Assembly (NCBI RefSeq): GCF_029626265.1
Contig: NZ_JARUBN010000001.1
Span: forward strand, 3,782,001 to 3,846,000
Origin: Micromonospora sp. WMMD1102
GTDB taxonomy: Bacteria > Actinomycetota > Actinomycetes > Mycobacteriales > Micromonosporaceae
Direction: 5' to 3'
DNA: 64,000 nucleotides
Positions 28,417 to 37,406 of the stretch are shown here, in pieces. How positions within the stretch are numbered: the stretch's first letter is position 1; each line of letters begins with the position of its first letter. The notes below the pieces were generated by a model, which did not search any database, was not told where the DNA came from, and saw only the letters and a list, made by a program, of their open reading frames with translations. Made by a program: the position numbers and the translations under genes.

Positions 28417-29334
28417 CTTGGTTCGGCGGGGGTGGGGGCGGCGGGCGGCGGTGGGTGGAGCGGGCCAGTGTGCGGGGCGGCGTAGCGCTCGCGGCAGGGC
28501 CGTTCGCGGGTCTCCCTTTGCCGCGTCGAGCTGCGCCTGGGTGAGGAAGATGCTCCGGCGCAGGTCAGCGCCGCGCAGGTCGGCTCCGCGCAGGTCCGCA
28601 CCGGTCAGGTCGGCCAGGGTCAGGTCGACGCCGCGCAGGTCGGCCCCGATCAGAAGCGCCCCGCGCAGGTTCGCCCCGACCAGACCGCTCCGGCGCAGGT
28701 CGGCCCCGATCAACTCGGCCCCCCGCCGATCGACGCCCCGCCCGGCACGGTCGGCCCGGGCGCGGATCTGCTCGCTGGCCCGCCGCAGCAGCTCGTTGAC
28801 GGCCCGCCGGTGGGTTGCCACGTCGAGTACGACGAGCGAGGCCGGATCGCCGTCGGCGAGCAGCTCGGTCGCGACGCGGGCGGCGGCCAGCTCGGCGTGC
28901 AGCGGCTCGGCCGGACGCAGCGCCAGCGCCTCGGTCAGATACCAGAGCAGTTCGTGGAGCTGTCGCATGACCGGGAACACCTCGAACATCCCGGCCGCGA
29001 CCTCCGGGTCGGTCCGCCAGTCACGCCCCCGGTAGGTGACCTGGGCGACCTGCTGGCCGGCGCCGAAGCAGTCGAAGACCGTACATCCGGCGAAGCCGCG
29101 CTGTCGCAGGTCACGGTGGATGCCGCAGCGGTGGTCGGAGCGCAGGTTGGGGCAGGCCCGGCCGGCGGGCTTGTCGATGGCGAAGTCCGAGGAGGCGGCG
29201 AAGGCCGGCACCACGCAGCAGAGCCCGAAGCAGCGTGCGCAGTCGGCCCGCAGCTCCCGCCGCCGTCCAGCCGGCGCCGCCTGCAGGTCGGTCGTGGCGT
29301 TCGGCGGGGCTGCGGACTCGGGGGTGCCGGACAC
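28414..29334 (-). CDS. Cys-rich domain plus pentapeptide-repeat protein
   Basis: 306 aa. The N-terminal 90 residues have many cysteines ([33 protein letters not shown]), resembling the YkgJ-type zinc or iron cluster-binding family. A helical middle part follows. Then about 14 pentapeptide repeats of the A(D/N)LRG type (about residues 185-265) are predicted to form a right-handed quadrilateral beta-helix. Pentapeptide proteins include gyrase-protecting DNA mimics, but the fused Cys-rich head points to another, unknown role. Confidence 0.82.
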   Translation of the reverse strand: MSGTPESAAPPNATTDLQAAPAGRRRELRADCARCFGLCCVVPAFAASSDFAIDKPAGRACPNLRSDHRCGIHRDLRQRGFAGCTVFDCFGAGQQVAQVTYRGRDWRTDPEVAAGMFEVFPVMRQLHELLWYLTEALALRPAEPLHAELAAARVATELLADGDPASLVVLDVATHRRAVNELLRRASEQIRARADRAGRGVDRRGAELIGADLRRSGLVGANLRGALLIGADLRGVDLTLADLTGADLRGADLRGADLRRSIFLTQAQLDAAKGDPRTALPRALRRPAHWPAPPTAARRPHPRRTK

Positions 29335-29471
29335 GACAGTGGATCTCCTAGCAGCGGGTGCACCAGCCGGTCCCCGGGTCGTCGACGCCGGGCAGGTCTG
29401 GTCTGGTGGTCGAGCTGGCTAAAGGGTACCTATCGGACCGGCGCCGCCAACCCGACCAGCCGGCGGCCGGG

Positions 29472-30290
29472 TCAGCCGGCGACCGGGGCGGCCGGTTCCG
29501 GTTCGGCCTGCGGCAGCGGCTCGCCGGTCTCCAGCAGCGTCTTGAGGCTGGAGAGCAGTTCCGCCCAGCCCTCGCTCACGCTCTCCAGCAGGGCGCCGCC
29601 GGGCGCGAAACCCTGGTGTACGACGGTCAGCCGCACCGCCGCACCCCGAGGCTCGATCTCGAAAGTCACCCTGCTGCGCGGCTCGGCGGCGAACTTCGCC
29701 ACCTCGGCCGGATCCATCTCGTACGCCTCGGCGAACTCCGGCCCGAAGTCGTGCCAGGCGTACGACAGCCGCCGGTAGGGCTCCGCCGCCAGCACGACCT
29801 GCTCCGGCCCGGCGACCCGTACGCCGTTGTGCACCCAGACCATCTCCGAGCCGACCTGCCAGTCCGTCTCGAAGGTGACCCCCCAGTAGCGACTGGTGAA
29901 GGCGGGATCGGTGAGCGCCTGCCAGAGGCGTTCCGGAGTGGTGTTGATGTAGCTGGTGTAGACGAACTCGCGCTCGCTCATGGGTTCCTGCTCCAACGCG
30001 CTCTTGAGCTCGGCGAGCGCTCGCACCCGCCCCCGGTCGTACTGCTGGATCCAGCGGTCCGCGATGGCGTTGATCGGCTCGGCGTTGAGGTAGTGCAGCT
30101 TCTCCCGGCCCCGCCACAGCGTGCTGACGAGGTTCGCCGCCACCAGCACCGCGAGGTGCTTGCTGACGGACTGCCGGGTCATCGCCAGCCCCGCCCAGAG
30201 TTCCCGCAGGCTCTGCCCGTTGCGGACGTTGAGGCTGTCCAGCAGCCGGCGGCGACTGCTGTCGGCCAGCGCCCTGAACACCTCATCCAT
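29472..30290 (-). CDS. ArsR HTH fused to SRPBCC (AHSA1-like) domain
   Basis: 272 aa from the ATG at 30290. Residues 1-95 are an ArsR winged helix (MDEVFRALADSSRRRLLDSL, MTRQSVSKHLAVL). Residues 105-260 are an Aha1/START-like fold (YTSYINTTPERLWQALTDPAFTSRYWG, VTFEIEPRGAAVRLTVVHQGF). In actinobacteria the two functions are usually adjacent genes; here they are one polypeptide, so ligand binding in the SRPBCC cavity may directly control DNA binding. Two palindromes just upstream (30312-30358) are probable autoregulatory operators. Confidence 0.85.
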   Translation of the reverse strand: MDEVFRALADSSRRRLLDSLNVRNGQSLRELWAGLAMTRQSVSKHLAVLVAANLVSTLWRGREKLHYLNAEPINAIADRWIQQYDRGRVRALAELKSALEQEPMSEREFVYTSYINTTPERLWQALTDPAFTSRYWGVTFETDWQVGSEMVWVHNGVRVAGPEQVVLAAEPYRRLSYAWHDFGPEFAEAYEMDPAEVAKFAAEPRSRVTFEIEPRGAAVRLTVVHQGFAPGGALLESVSEGWAELLSSLKTLLETGEPLPQAEPEPAAPVAG

Positions 30291-30311
30291 CCCCGTCACC
30301 CCACGAGAAAC

Positions 30312-30358
30312 ATGCAGCCATCTGGTTGCCTGAAGCATATGCAGCCAGCCGGCTGCAT
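30312..30358. promoter_or_regulatory. double operator candidate upstream of the ArsR-AHSA1 gene
   Basis: A perfect palindrome ATGCAGCC-N4-GGCTGCAT lies at 30339-30358. A degenerate copy starting with the same half-site ATGCAGCC lies at 30312-30331. The spacing of 27 bp between half-site starts and the position 22-68 bp upstream of the ATG fit ArsR-dimer autoregulation. Confidence 0.6.
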
Positions 30359-30465
30359 GTCAACTCGATCGAAGATCACAAAGCTTGTCCCCCGGGATCG
30401 TGGGTTTCCGATTCGGGCTTCCGGGTAGCACTTCCAGCCATAAGCGACTCGGACAGGAGGGACAG

Positions 30466-30690
30466 ATGACCGCGCGGACGCAGTACCACGTCGTGCCCGA
30501 GGGCAACGGCTGGAAGGTGGAGCACGGCTCCACGGTGGACGGTCACTACGACACCAAGGAGAGCGCGCTCGGCGCCGGTCGCGAGGCGGCCAAGGCGGAC
30601 CCGCCGAGCCAGCTCGTCGTGCACAAGCAGGACGGCCAGGTCGAGACCGAGTACACCTACCGCGACGACCCGTTCCCGCCCGCAGGCTGA
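30466..30690 (+). CDS. DUF2188 domain protein
   Basis: 74-aa small protein starting at the ATG 30466 after a good RBS (GGAGG). The sequence YHVVPEGNGWKVEHG...DTKESALGAGREAAK...QLVVHKQDGQVETEYTY matches the DUF2188 pattern, a small alpha/beta domain of unknown function common in bacteria. It is divergent from the ArsR-AHSA1 gene and stands alone. Confidence 0.88.
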   Translation: MTARTQYHVVPEGNGWKVEHGSTVDGHYDTKESALGAGREAAKADPPSQLVVHKQDGQVETEYTYRDDPFPPAG

Positions 30691-31296
30691 GAGCAGCCGC
30701 CGGAGGCACCGGCACCCGGTGCTCTCCTCCCCCGCACAGCGGCCCACGCCAGCATCCGCAGGCGTGGGCCGATCCGTGCCCCGGCCTCGCCCGGCGGCCC
30801 CCGGTTCCCTGCCGGACGGGCGCCCCGGTCTCGCAGGACGGACCCCCCGGGTCCCGCCGGACGGACGCCCCGGTCCCGCGGTCCCGGTAGTTCCGGACCG
30901 TTCATCGCGTGGATCCGGGGCTCTCATCGCGATCAGCGACCGGCCAGGGGTCCCCGGACGGGGACTGTCGAGCTGCCCCGCCTGCGCGCCCAACAGGTCC
31001 GCGACCATGCCCGGAATGTCGCGCCCCGCCTGTGCACCCAGCTCGACAGTCGCGCACGCGAGGTATGGCCCGGCAGGCGGGCAAGCAGGCACGCGTGCAC
31101 GCAGGCGGGCAGGCGTGCACGCAGGCGGGCAGGCAGGGTCAGCACGCAGGCAGGGTGAGCACGCAGGCGGGCAGGCGGCAACGCGGCCCGAGGCCGCCGG
31201 TACCGCGCTAGCCGGGTTCTGGGCGGTTCACCCGACGGCGCGGGTGACGGTCGGACGGACCCGGCCGACCGGGCGCGGCGGCCGACCCGGTGCCGG
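30691..31296. other. 606-bp gene-free region with GCAGGC-rich repeats
   Basis: No credible gene. 31075-31185 is a low-complexity stretch of CAGGCGGG/CACGCAGG words. It includes an exact 20-bp tandem duplication, GTGCACGCAGGCGGGCAGGC at 31095-31114 and 31115-31134, followed by degenerate copies. It lies just beyond the end of the PTS operon and could act in transcription termination, but no clean hairpin was seen. Confidence 0.6.
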
Positions 31297-32949
31297 TCAG
31301 GTGACCGCCTTGCGGGCCTGCTCGGGGTCGTCGGCGTCCAGGGCGAGCCGGGCCAGCCGTACGCAGTCGGCGTACGTGCGCTGCGCCAGCGCCGCCCGTA
31401 CCGGGCCCAGCGACCGGCCGGACATCGAGAGGCTGGCCATGCCGAGGCCGACCAGGACCGGGGCGAGCAGCGGATCGGCCGCCGCCTCGCCGCATACCCC
31501 GACCGGCTTGCCGGCGGCCCGTCCGGCCGCGCCGACCTCGGCGACCAGCCGCAGCAGGGCCGGCTGCCACGGGTCCAGCAGCTCGGCCAGCAGTCCGGAC
31601 TGCCGGTCGGCGGCGAAGGCGTACTGGCTGAGGTCGTTGGTGCCGATGCTGAGGAAGTCGACGACCTCCAGCAACTGGGCGGCGCGCAGTGCCGCCGCCG
31701 GCACCTCGACCATCACCCCGGCCTTCGGCAGCCCCGCGGCGTGCACCGCGTCGGCGAAGCCGGCCGCCTCGGCCCGGGTGGCGACCATCGGCGCCATCAC
31801 CCAGACCTCCGCCCCGGTCTGCCCGGCCGCGCGGGCGATCGCCGCCAACTGGCGGTGCAGCAGCTCGGGACGCTGCCGGGCCAGCCGCAGGCCGCGTACC
31901 CCGAGGGCCGGGTTCGGCTCGTCTGCCTGGCCGAGGAACGGCAGTGGCTTGTCCGCGCCCGCGTCCAGGGTGCGGATCACCACCCGGCGCCCGTCGAGCG
32001 CCGCGAAGACCTCCCGGTACGCCTCGGCCTGCTCGTCCACCGACGGCTCCCGGGCACGGTCCAGGAAGAGCAGTTCGGTGCGGAACAGCCCGACCCCCTC
32101 GGCACCGTCGGCCGCCGCCACATCCCGGACCGAGCCGACGTTGCCGAGCAGCGCCACCGGGTGCCCGTCGGCGGTCCGCCCCGGGCCGGAGACCGCGGCC
32201 ACCGCCGCCCGCCGTTCCCGGTCGGCGTGCTCGGCGGCGGTCACCTCGGCGGGGTCGACATCGAGCCGGACCACTCCGCTGGCGCCGTCGACGAGTACCG
32301 TCGTGCCGTCGGCGAGGTCGCGGATCCCGGGGCAGGCGACCACGGCGGGCAGCCCGAGCGCGCGGGCCAGGATCGCGGTGTGGCTGGTCGGGCCGCCGGA
32401 CTCGGTGACCAGCGCGACCACCTGCTCCGGGTCCAGGTCGACGGTGTCGGCCGGGGCCAGGTCCCAGGCGGCGAGCACGTACCGGTGCCCCGGGGCGGGC
32501 ACTCCGGGCATCGGCCGGCCGAGGCAGACCGCCACCGCCCGGTCGCGCAGGTCGTCCAGGTCGGCGACCCGCTCGGCGAGGTATCCGCCGGCCGCCTCGA
32601 ACGCCGCCCGGTGGGTGGCGAAGGCCGCGTCGATGGCGTGCGGCCCGTCGGAACCGGCCAGCACCTTCTCGCGTACGGCGTCGAGCAGCACCGGGTCCTC
32701 GGCCATCATCGCCTGGGCCCGGAGTACGTCGACAAGGGTCTTCTCCCCCGAGCGGTCGGCTCGGCGGGTCAACTCGGCGACCACCTCACGCAGTGCCGCC
32801 ACCGCCCGGTCCGCCTCGGCCGCCGGATCGGTCACCGGCACAGGCGCGGGCAGCGCCGGCACCCCGGCGACCCGCAGCACCGGTCCACCGGCCAGCCCCG
32901 GGCTGACCCCGATGCCGCGCAGCTCCGCCGGGGCGGCGGGCTCAGGCAT
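31297..32949 (-). CDS. ptsI: PTS enzyme I (phosphoenolpyruvate-protein phosphotransferase)
   Basis: 550 aa. The phosphohistidine is H190 in GGPTSHTAILAR. The PEP-binding domain has DGRRVVIRTLDAGADKP, MVEVPAA, STIGTNDLSQY-like SIGTNDLSQYAFAADR and GVCGEAAADP with the catalytic Cys. It transfers phosphate from PEP to HPr, encoded immediately upstream with an 8-bp overlap. It is the last gene of an eight-gene minus-strand PTS operon. Confidence 0.95.
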   Translation of the reverse strand: MPEPAAPAELRGIGVSPGLAGGPVLRVAGVPALPAPVPVTDPAAEADRAVAALREVVAELTRRADRSGEKTLVDVLRAQAMMAEDPVLLDAVREKVLAGSDGPHAIDAAFATHRAAFEAAGGYLAERVADLDDLRDRAVAVCLGRPMPGVPAPGHRYVLAAWDLAPADTVDLDPEQVVALVTESGGPTSHTAILARALGLPAVVACPGIRDLADGTTVLVDGASGVVRLDVDPAEVTAAEHADRERRAAVAAVSGPGRTADGHPVALLGNVGSVRDVAAADGAEGVGLFRTELLFLDRAREPSVDEQAEAYREVFAALDGRRVVIRTLDAGADKPLPFLGQADEPNPALGVRGLRLARQRPELLHRQLAAIARAAGQTGAEVWVMAPMVATRAEAAGFADAVHAAGLPKAGVMVEVPAAALRAAQLLEVVDFLSIGTNDLSQYAFAADRQSGLLAELLDPWQPALLRLVAEVGAAGRAAGKPVGVCGEAAADPLLAPVLVGLGMASLSMSGRSLGPVRAALAQRTYADCVRLARLALDADDPEQARKAVT

Positions 32950-33226
32950 CGGCCGGCTCCTCGGCGTCCAGGTCCCGGGCCAGCAGCTCGGCGAGACCGT
33001 GCAGGGCCGCCTCGGCGCCCTCGCCGTCGGCCTCCAGCACCACCTCGGTACCCTGCTTGGCTCCGAGGGCGAGCACCGAGAGCATGCTGTTCGCGGGTAC
33101 CGGGCGCCGCTCACCGGTCCGGATGGTCACCGGCACCGGTGCCGCGCCGGCCGCCGCGACGAAGAGCGCCGCCGGGCGGGCGTGCAGACCGCTGGCGGAA
33201 CCGACAGTCACCGTACGGGTAGCCAT
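32942..33226 (-). CDS. ptsH: HPr phosphocarrier protein
   Basis: 94 aa. Active-site H15 lies in ASGLHARPAA. The region NSMLSVLALGAKQGTEV corresponds to the regulatory-serine helix of HPr. It receives phosphate from enzyme I and passes it to EIIA. It lies 31 bp downstream of the dehydrogenase gene in the operon and overlaps the enzyme I gene. Confidence 0.95.
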   Translation of the reverse strand: MATRTVTVGSASGLHARPAALFVAAAGAAPVPVTIRTGERRPVPANSMLSVLALGAKQGTEVVLEADGEGAEAALHGLAELLARDLDAEEPADA

Positions 33227-33257
33227 GCTGGCCTCCCTCTCTCGCAGGTTCGATCTG

Positions 33258-34298
33258 TCAGGGTTCGATGGTGACCTTGATGGCCTCGCCCCGGGCGACC
33301 ACGCCGAAGGCGTCGATGGCCTGCTCCAGCGGAAGCCGGTGGGTGATCAGATCGGCCACCGGGACCGCGCCGGTGGCGATCAGCCGCAGCGCCTCGGCGT
33401 TCTGCGCCGGGCTGGAACCGTTGGCGCCGACGATCGTCAGCTCGCGGTAGTGCACCAGGTTCGAGTCGAGCGAGATCACCGGGTCGTCCTTTGGCAGGCC
33501 GCCGAAGAAGCTGATCCGGCCCTGCCGGGCGGCCATCTGCACCGCCTGCTCCTGGGCCGCGCCGGAGGCCGCCGCCGTGATGATCACGTCCGCGCCGCGC
33601 CCGTCGGTCAGCTTCAGCACCTCGTCGACCGGGTCCACCTCGGCGCCGCAGATCGCCGCGTCCGGCCGGACCAGTCCGGCCGCCAGCTCCAGCCGTTCCC
33701 GGTTCAGGTCGACCAGGAAGACCCGACCGGCGCCCCGGGCCCGGGCCAGCCGGACGTGCAGGCAGCCGATCGGCCCGGAGCCGACCACCACTACGTCGTC
33801 ACCGGCGCCGACCCCGGCCAACTCCTGCCCGTTGAGTACGCAGGCCAGCGGCTCGGCCACCGACGCCTCGGCGTACCCGACCCCGTCCGGGATCCGGTTC
33901 AGCCCGTCGACCGCCAGCACCTTCGCCGGGACCACCAGGTACTGCGCGAAGCCGCCCTCGTAGTGGTAGCCCATCGACTCCTGGTTCGGGCAGACGGTCA
34001 GCCGGCCGCCGCGGCACTCGGCGCAGGTGCCGCACGGGATCGCCGCGATCACCTGCACCCGGTCGCCGGCCGCCCAGCCGGTCACCCCGGCACCGGTCTG
34101 CACCACCTCGCCGGCGATCTCGTGCCCCATCACCCGGGGCGGGTGGATGTGGTGGTGCCCGAACTTCGAGATCTTCACGTCGGTGCCGCAGGTCGAGCAG
34201 TTGCGTACCCGGATCTTCACGTCGCCGGGGCCCGGGGTGGGCTCGGGGACGTCCTCGATGCGTACGTCGCCGGGGGCGTGGAATCGAACGGCCTTCAT
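33258..34298 (-). CDS. zinc-dependent medium-chain dehydrogenase (polyol/polyol-phosphate type)
   Basis: 346-aa MDR protein. Catalytic zinc ligands lie in NCSTCGTD and MGHEIAGEV (GHE); structural zinc cysteines in CGTCAECRGGRLTVC; the NAD-binding motif is VVGSGPIGCLHV. Placed inside a mannitol-family PTS operon, it probably oxidises the hexitol phosphate produced on uptake. This replaces the usual MtlD, similar in principle to galactitol-1-phosphate dehydrogenase. The exact substrate is not known. It overlaps the EIIA stop by 4 bp. Confidence 0.88.
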   Translation of the reverse strand: MKAVRFHAPGDVRIEDVPEPTPGPGDVKIRVRNCSTCGTDVKISKFGHHHIHPPRVMGHEIAGEVVQTGAGVTGWAAGDRVQVIAAIPCGTCAECRGGRLTVCPNQESMGYHYEGGFAQYLVVPAKVLAVDGLNRIPDGVGYAEASVAEPLACVLNGQELAGVGAGDDVVVVGSGPIGCLHVRLARARGAGRVFLVDLNRERLELAAGLVRPDAAICGAEVDPVDEVLKLTDGRGADVIITAAASGAAQEQAVQMAARQGRISFFGGLPKDDPVISLDSNLVHYRELTIVGANGSSPAQNAEALRLIATGAVPVADLITHRLPLEQAIDAFGVVARGEAIKVTIEP

Positions 34299-34753
34299 CG
34301 GTTGCTGTCCTCCGGTGCCGGCGTGAGCAGGGCCAGCACGTCTTCGGGATCGGTGGCCTCGCGCAGCGCGCGGGCCCGGTCGGTGTCGAGCAGGATCTCG
34401 GCGAGGCTGGCCAGCAGCTCGACGTGGCCGTCGCCGCGGGCGGCTATCGCCACGCAGACGGTGACCGGCTGGCCGCCCCAGTCCACGCGAGCCGGAAACC
34501 GGAGCACCGCCAGCGCGTCCCGGTGCACCAGGTCCTTGCCGGCGAGCGTGCCGTGCGGGATCGCCACCCCCTCGCCGACGTACGTCGAGACCGAGCGTTC
34601 CCGGTCGAGCATGCTCCGCACGTACTCCGGATGCACCGCGTCGATCTCGACCAGGGCCTCGCCGCAGCGCCGGATCGCGTCGTCGCGGTCGGCGGCGGTC
34701 TCGGTCAGCAGGATCGCCCGCCGGTCGAGCAGGTCGCCGGTCAGCTCAGCCAC
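34295..34753 (-). CDS. PTS EIIA component (fructose/mannitol family)
   Basis: 152 aa if started at the GTG 34753 (MAELTGDLLDRRAILL), which fits the family N-terminus. A GTG at 34762 would add three residues. The phosphohistidine is H67 in GVAIPHGT. It takes phosphate from HPr and gives it to EIIB. It overlaps the EIIB gene end by 8 bp. Confidence 0.9.
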   Translation of the reverse strand: MAELTGDLLDRRAILLTETAADRDDAIRRCGEALVEIDAVHPEYVRSMLDRERSVSTYVGEGVAIPHGTLAGKDLVHRDALAVLRFPARVDWGGQPVTVCVAIAARGDGHVELLASLAEILLDTDRARALREATDPEDVLALLTPAPEDSNR

Positions 34754-35054
34754 TGACCTCACCGCCGGACTCGATCGCCTTGACCACCGCGGTCACCGCC
34801 GGGTCGCCGAGGAAGACCTGGAACGGCACGACGATCTTGCCCGGGGCGGCGGCCCGGGCGCGGGCGGCCAGCCCGTTGTGTGTGATCACCACGTCGGCGT
34901 CACCCGGGATCGAGTTGACCGGGGTGTGCTCCACCGCGACCGAGTACTTCTTCAGCTGCTTGCGGAGCTGGCTGGCGAGCATGACGCTGCTGCCCATCCC
35001 GGCGTCGCAGGCGACGACGACCTTGTGGATGTCCCTACCGTTGATGCTGCCCAT
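34746..35054 (-). CDS. PTS EIIB component (mannitol type)
   Basis: 102 aa. Phosphocysteine C16 lies in VVACDAGMGSSVMLA, the hallmark of mannitol-family EIIB. In E. coli MtlA it is fused to EIIC and EIIA; here it is a separate protein between the EIIC and EIIA genes. Confidence 0.93.
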   Translation of the reverse strand: MGSINGRDIHKVVVACDAGMGSSVMLASQLRKQLKKYSVAVEHTPVNSIPGDADVVITHNGLAARARAAAPGKIVVPFQVFLGDPAVTAVVKAIESGGEVSG

Positions 35055-35123
35055 GGCGTTACCCCTTCCGTTCGTACGCTGGTCCGGTCGGCTTCCGGCC
35101 GGTCGCGGCGCTCACCTTCCGGT

Positions 35124-36338
35124 TCAGCTCTCGGCGGTGGCCGAGCGCGCCACCGCCGGGCTGCTCTCGCGGTCCCCGGCCGCGGTGCCGGCGGAGGCCG
35201 GCGCACCGGCCCGGACGGTCCCGTCTGCGGTGGCCTCGTCGGCGTCGGCAGCCCGGCCGGTCCCGTCGGCGTCGGCGGTCTCCGGTTCGCCGTTGAGCCG
35301 GCCGAAGCCGAGCAGCGCCGAGGCGACCACGAAGGAGACGGCGGTGGCGATCAGGACGCCGAGCACCATGCCGAACCAGCCGCCGCGCGGGGTGACCGCC
35401 GCGTAGGCGAAGATGCTGCCCGGCGAGGGGGTGGCGACCAGCCCGGCACCGGTGGCCATGAAGGTGGCGACCCCGGCGGCGCCACCGGCGATGGTGGCGA
35501 GGATCAGCCGCGGCTTCATCAGCACGTACGGGAAGTAGATCTCGTGGATGCCGCCGAGGAAGTGGATGATGCCGGCCGCCGGCACGCTCGGGCGCAGCGA
35601 ACGCGGCCCGAAGAGGAAGAACGCGAGCAGCAGGCCGAGGCCCGGGCCGGGGTTCGACTCGATCATGAACAGGATCGACTTGCCGGTCTCCTGCGCCTGC
35701 GCCACGGCCAGCGGCGAGAGTACGCCGTGGTTGATCGCGTTGTTCAGGAAGAGCACCTTGGCCGGTTCGACGAGTACGGAGGCGACCGGCAGCAGGTTCT
35801 GTCCGATCAGCCAGTCCACCCCGGCACCGGCCCAGTCGCTGAGCCGGGCCACCACCGGGCCGATCAGCCAGACCCCGAGCAGCGCCATCCCGCCGCCGAC
35901 GATGCCGGCGGAGAAGTTGTCGACGAGCATCTCGAAGCCGGGGCGGATCCGGTTCCGGACCAGCCCGTCGAAGAGCTTGACCAGGTACGCGGCGGCGGGA
36001 CCCATGATCATCGCGCCGAGGAACATCGGGATGTCCGCCCCGACGATCATGCCTACCGTGGCGACCGCGCCGACCACCGCACCGCGCTGGCCGTGCACGA
36101 TCCGGCCGCCGGTGTAGCCGATCAGGATCGGCAGCAGGCTGAAGATCATCGGGTCGACCAGCTTGGCCAGGTCCTCGTTGGGCAGCCAGCCGGTCGGGAT
36201 GAAGAGCGCGGTGATCAGGCCCCAGGCGATGAATGCCCCGATGTTGGGCATCACCATCCCGGCCAGGTGCCCGCCGATCCGCTGGACCCGGGCTTTGAAG
36301 CCGGTGCCCTGGACCTCCGGGGTGTACGACATGGCCAT
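35124..36338 (-). CDS. PTS EIIC component (mannitol family)
   Basis: 404-aa membrane permease. The sequence GGHLAGMVMPNIGAFIAWGLITALFIPTGW and LNNAINHGVLSPL...FMIESNPGPGLG and GGIHEIYFPYVLMKP are conserved EIIC-mannitol motifs, with the substrate-binding Glu in GGIHEIYFPY. The last 60 residues are a disordered Ala/Asp/Thr-rich cytoplasmic tail instead of a fused EIIB. It carries out uptake and phosphorylation of a hexitol, probably mannitol-like. Confidence 0.92.
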   Translation of the reverse strand: MAMSYTPEVQGTGFKARVQRIGGHLAGMVMPNIGAFIAWGLITALFIPTGWLPNEDLAKLVDPMIFSLLPILIGYTGGRIVHGQRGAVVGAVATVGMIVGADIPMFLGAMIMGPAAAYLVKLFDGLVRNRIRPGFEMLVDNFSAGIVGGGMALLGVWLIGPVVARLSDWAGAGVDWLIGQNLLPVASVLVEPAKVLFLNNAINHGVLSPLAVAQAQETGKSILFMIESNPGPGLGLLLAFFLFGPRSLRPSVPAAGIIHFLGGIHEIYFPYVLMKPRLILATIAGGAAGVATFMATGAGLVATPSPGSIFAYAAVTPRGGWFGMVLGVLIATAVSFVVASALLGFGRLNGEPETADADGTGRAADADEATADGTVRAGAPASAGTAAGDRESSPAVARSATAES

Positions 36339-36365
36339 TGGGGGACTCCTTCGCAGAGGTATGGC

Positions 36366-36383
36366 CCGCGTTACCGAACGCGG
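36366..36383. promoter_or_regulatory. inverted repeat in the fruK-like/EIIC gap
   Basis: CCGCGTT-N4-AACGCGG, a perfect 7-bp-arm hairpin, lies in the 123-bp spacer between the kinase gene and the EIIC gene. It could be an operator for an internal promoter or an RNA hairpin that sets relative expression. Confidence 0.4.
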
Positions 36384-36461
36384 CCGGGTTCGGATGTCGT
36401 GCCGCCGGCCCGGATCGGCCGGGACCGGCGGTTTCCTGGTTGCGTCGCTGGGCTCACCGGT

Positions 36462-37406
36462 TCACCCCTGCGGCAGCAGCGGCCGGACCAGGTCCGGCCG
36501 GGGATGGAGTCGGACGGCGTTCCGGACCAGGTCGGCGGGGCCGGGCATCCGGCTGCCGGGCAGGCTGACCGCCGCCGCCCCCCAGGCGAGCCCCTCGGCG
36601 AGGGCGTCCGGGCCGTCGGCTCCGGCGGCCAGGAAGCCGGCCAGCAGCGCGTCCCCGGCCCCGACCGTGCTCCTCGGCTGTGCCACCGGCGACTCGCCGG
36701 TCAGCACGCCGGTCGGGTCGACCAGCACCGCGCCGTCGGCGCCGAGGCTGGCCAGTACGCTGCCGGCACCCCAACTCCGGAGCCGGGCGGCGGCGTCGAC
36801 CACGTCACCGAGGGACCGGAGCGGGGCGCCGACCGCCTCGGCCAGTTCCTCGCGGTTCGGCTTGACCAGCGCCACCCCGGCTTCCGCGGCGGCCCGCAGC
36901 GCCGGCCCGCTGGTGTCGACCGCGAGCCGGACCCCGGCGTCGACCAGCCGGGCGCAGAGGTCGCCGAAGGCCGCCACCGGCAGTCCCGGCGGCACGCTGC
37001 CGCAGGCCACCACCCAGTCGGCCGAGTCGGCCGCCGCCAGCACCGCCCTGGTGATCTCGGCGAACTCCGGTCCGGCCAGGACCGGGCCGGACTCGTTGAT
37101 CTTCGTTACCGTGCCGTCCGGCTCGGCGAGGGTGATGTTCGACCGGGTACGCCCGGCGATCGGCACCACCAGCGGCTCGACGCCCTCGCTCTCCAGCAGC
37201 CGGACGAGCTGGGCGCCCTCCTCGCCGCCGACCGGGAGCACGGCCCGGGAGGGCATCCCGTTGGCCAGCAGCGCCCGGGAGACGTTGACGCCCTTGCCGC
37301 CCGGGTCCAGCCGGGTGGAGGCGGCCCGGATCACCGCACCCCGCTCCAGCCGGTCGATCTCCATCGCCCGGTCCAGACTGGGGTTGAGCGTGACGGTGAG
37401 GATCAT
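36462..37406 (-). CDS. 1-phosphofructokinase-family hexose-phosphate kinase
   Basis: 314-aa PfkB protein starting MILTVTLNPSLDRAMEID, the typical FruK/LacC start, with GGKGVNVSRAL near the N-terminus and the catalytic STVGAGDALLAGF near the C-terminus. It phosphorylates fructose 1-phosphate or tagatose 6-phosphate-type substrates. In this operon it would act after PTS uptake and dehydrogenation. It starts inside the DeoR gene stop (4-bp overlap). Confidence 0.88.
   Translation of the reverse strand: MILTVTLNPSLDRAMEIDRLERGAVIRAASTRLDPGGKGVNVSRALLANGMPSRAVLPVGGEEGAQLVRLLESEGVEPLVVPIAGRTRSNITLAEPDGTVTKINESGPVLAGPEFAEITRAVLAAADSADWVVACGSVPPGLPVAAFGDLCARLVDAGVRLAVDTSGPALRAAAEAGVALVKPNREELAEAVGAPLRSLGDVVDAAARLRSWGAGSVLASLGADGAVLVDPTGVLTGESPVAQPRSTVGAGDALLAGFLAAGADGPDALAEGLAWGAAAVSLPGSRMPGPADLVRNAVRLHPRPDLVRPLLPQG

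Noticed and set aside
28550..28710. Repeated GCGCAGGTC words as a DNA repeat element
   Set aside because: They are the codons of the pentapeptide repeats (A(D/N)LRG) on the minus strand.
30719..33274. 851-codon plus-strand open frame over ptsI
   Set aside because: Low-complexity Ser/Ala/Arg product antisense to enzyme I; no RBS, no recognisable domain.
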